64,000 nt of DNA from Paracoccus versutus. GTDB taxonomy: Bacteria; Pseudomonadota; Alphaproteobacteria; Rhodobacterales; Rhodobacteraceae. Positions 62,734 to 64,000 of the stretch are shown piece by piece. The notes under the pieces were generated by a model, which worked only from the letters and a program-made list of their open reading frames with translations, made no database searches and was not told where the DNA came from. The position numbers and the translations under genes were made by a program. Each line of letters begins with the position of its first letter. Position 1 is the stretch's first letter. The stretch is from contig NZ_JRKO01000022.1 of NCBI RefSeq assembly GCF_000763885.1, positions 1 to 64,000 on the forward strand. The letters run 5' to 3'.

Positions 62734-63675
62734 CTACCAGCGCCCCGAGGCGCCGCCGCCCCGCGACGAGCCGCCGCCGAAGCCCGAGGAGCCGCGCGCG
62801 GCGCTGCGATAGCCCGGCGTCGGCTCGCTGCGCAGCACCGTGCCGGTCGGTCCATACCAGACCGTCTGCGGCCGCAGGCGCTGGCGGGTTTCGGACCAGC
62901 CGCAGGCCGGGCAGCGCCGCGTGACATTGTCCTGCGAGACCATGTGGCCGCCCTCGGGCAGCGGGGTTTCCAGCGGCGCCACCTGCGTTTCCAGGCCGCG
63001 GCGGCCGCATTGCGGGCAGCGGTTGCGCCGCCAGGCCTGCCGCGCGGCGGCGCCCAGGATCGCCAGCCCGGCGGCGCCGAACAGGAAGGGCAGGATGCGG
63101 TCCATCAGGCTGCGCCGGGGCATGGCGAGCGGCTGGCCCGCCGCGACGGGGCGGGCGATCAGGTCGATCACCGCCTGCGTGCCCTCGCGGATGCCCTGCG
63201 ACATCCGGTTGTCGCGGAAGGCGGGCAGCATGGTGTTGCGCATGATGTCCTGGGCCTGGATGTCGGCGTCGTTTTCGTAGCCGCGGCCCAGTTCGATGCG
63301 CGCCTCGCGGTCCTGGGCCAGCACCAGCACCATGAAGCCGTCGTTGCGCGCGGCGTCGCCCACGCCCCAATGGTTGAAAAGCCGGGTGGCAAAGGGCTCC
63401 AGCCCGTCGGTCCCGCCATGGCGCGCCCGGTCGGGCAGGGTGACGACCGTGCCCTCGATGCCGGTCTGCTCCCTGAGCGCGGCCAGCGCCCCGTCGAGGG
63501 CCTGGGCATCCTCGGGCGCGAGCAACCCGGCGAAATCGTTGACATGCAGGTTCTGCCAGTCGGGCAGGCCCTGCGCATGGGCTGGGGCCAGGGCCGCCAG
63601 CCAGAGCAGCGCGACCAGCCATGCCGCCATCCGGGCGATTGCGCTGGCCGGGGCGGTCCCGGACGGCCTATCCAT
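62734..63675 (-). CDS. TPM-domain protein (YgcG/Psb32-like)
   Basis: A 313-residue envelope protein. A signal peptide ends near residue 34 (AHAQ). The TPM (Thylakoid protein, Methanol dehydrogenase maturation) domain covers about 40-165 with VNDFAGLL and FNHWGVGDAARNDGFMVLVLAQDREARIELGRGYEND. One helix lies near 193-212, and a four-Cys zinc-ribbon-like element (CPQCGRRG ... CPACGWSE) follows. The C-terminus is GGGSSRGGGASGRW, the usual TPM tail. Function is unclear; some relatives are phosphatases. Confidence 0.88.
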   Translation of the reverse strand: MDRPSGTAPASAIARMAAWLVALLWLAALAPAHAQGLPDWQNLHVNDFAGLLAPEDAQALDGALAALREQTGIEGTVVTLPDRARHGGTDGLEPFATRLFNHWGVGDAARNDGFMVLVLAQDREARIELGRGYENDADIQAQDIMRNTMLPAFRDNRMSQGIREGTQAVIDLIARPVAAGQPLAMPRRSLMDRILPFLFGAAGLAILGAAARQAWRRNRCPQCGRRGLETQVAPLETPLPEGGHMVSQDNVTRRCPACGWSETRQRLRPQTVWYGPTGTVLRSEPTPGYRSAARGSSGFGGGSSRGGGASGRW

Positions 63676-63720
63676 CGTCGCTCCTTGCCCTGCCAGCCGC
63701 CTTGTCCATCGTCTTGCCCG

Positions 63721-64000
63721 TCACCCCGGCAGGATCTCGGGGCCGCCGGTGATTCGCGGGTCGGGCTGGCCGATCACCGCGTCGTCGCGCCCGGCGAAAT
63801 CCACCGCGCGCAGGATCGCCTGGATCGCCGCGATCCGGGCGCGGCGCTTGTCGTCGGCGCGGATGACCGTCCAGGGCGCGATGCCGGAATGGCTGCGCAG
63901 CAGCGTATCCCGGATCGCCGCGCTGTAATCGTCCCATTTCGCCAGCCCCTCGACGTCGATGGAGCTGAGCTTCCATTGCTTCAGCGGGTCGCGCTCGCGG
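63721..64000 (-). CDS. ppk2: Polyphosphate kinase 2, C-terminal part (5' end outside window)
   Basis: Ninety-three codons of the C-terminus are present. [26 protein letters not shown] followed by [23 protein letters not shown] matches the PPK2 C-terminal lid and ADP/GDP-binding end. PPK2 makes nucleotides from polyphosphate or the reverse. The catalytic Walker motifs are beyond the window, so substrate class is not shown. Its 3' end is close to the TPM gene on the same strand. Confidence 0.85.
   Translation of the reverse strand, partial: RERDPLKQWKLSSIDVEGLAKWDDYSAAIRDTLLRSHSGIAPWTVIRADDKRRARIAAIQAILRAVDFAGRDDAVIGQPDPRITGGPEILPG

Overview
The window is about 64 kb of high-GC chromosomal DNA from an alphaproteobacterium of the order Rhodobacterales, most likely Paracoccus or a close relative. 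Three things support this. The rpsT-dnaA-dnaN-recF block sits beside an enoyl-CoA hydratase, mutM, ubiE and ubiB. The tmRNA gene is a two-piece, circularly permuted gene whose tag reads ANDNRAPVALAA. FlaF/FlbT flagellar regulators, a ChpT-type phosphotransferase, DUF3553 and ornithine-lipid genes are also present. The genus is inferred; no 16S gene is in the window.

Layout. 1-5.1 kb: a stress-type cluster (cysteine hydrolase, HWE histidine kinase, SodC, YbdK-type carboxylate-amine ligase, two small charged proteins). Most of these genes carry a GGAAC-N16/17-(G/C)GTT element just upstream, which looks like an EcfG general-stress promoter. 5.2-15.7 kb: an iron-uptake island with a FecI/FecR pair, a FecA-like receptor with an STN signalling domain, a second TonB receptor, a periplasmic beta-propeller and a DUF3649-PepSY-DUF3325 inner-membrane module. 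15.7-22.0 kb: a remnant mobile element, then a lower-GC flagellar block (flgD, fliK, rod-binding protein, FlgN-like, flagellin, flaF, flbT, DUF1217). 23.1-31.1 kb: an exporter with its TetR regulator, then a TetR-controlled tripartite RND efflux operon. 31.3-36.6 kb: homogentisate dioxygenase with a divergent MarR regulator, two entericidin-like lipoproteins around an FNR-box DksA-like gene, a hydrolase, and three diverged ~218-bp tandem repeats containing a perfect FNR box. 36.6-44.9 kb: glyA, nadK, prfC, two low-GC orphan genes (one interrupted by a stop), osmC, a relic CRISPR array without cas genes, dgt, erpA and xth. 45-54.6 kb: recF, dnaN, dnaA, rpsT, enoyl-CoA hydratase, mutM, ubiE, ubiB and a YmdB-type phosphoesterase. 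54.7-64 kb: an SLC13-type permease, olsBA, DUF3553, chpT, proA, ssrA (tmRNA), a polyamine-type binding protein, a TPM-domain protein and the 3' end of a polyphosphate kinase 2 gene.

How the genes work together. The iron island can sense a ferric ligand at the outer membrane (STN receptor to FecR to FecI), import it and possibly reduce it at the inner membrane. The stress promoters link genes at 0.4-4.8 kb, 34.2 kb and 42.3 kb into one candidate regulon. Two TTGA-N6-TCAA boxes suggest oxygen or nitrogen-oxide control of the DksA-like gene and of an unannotated transcript near 36.1 kb. The most unusual items are this stress-promoter set, the relic CRISPR array, the FNR-box tandem repeat and the paired low-GC genes ending in the same 21-bp sequence.
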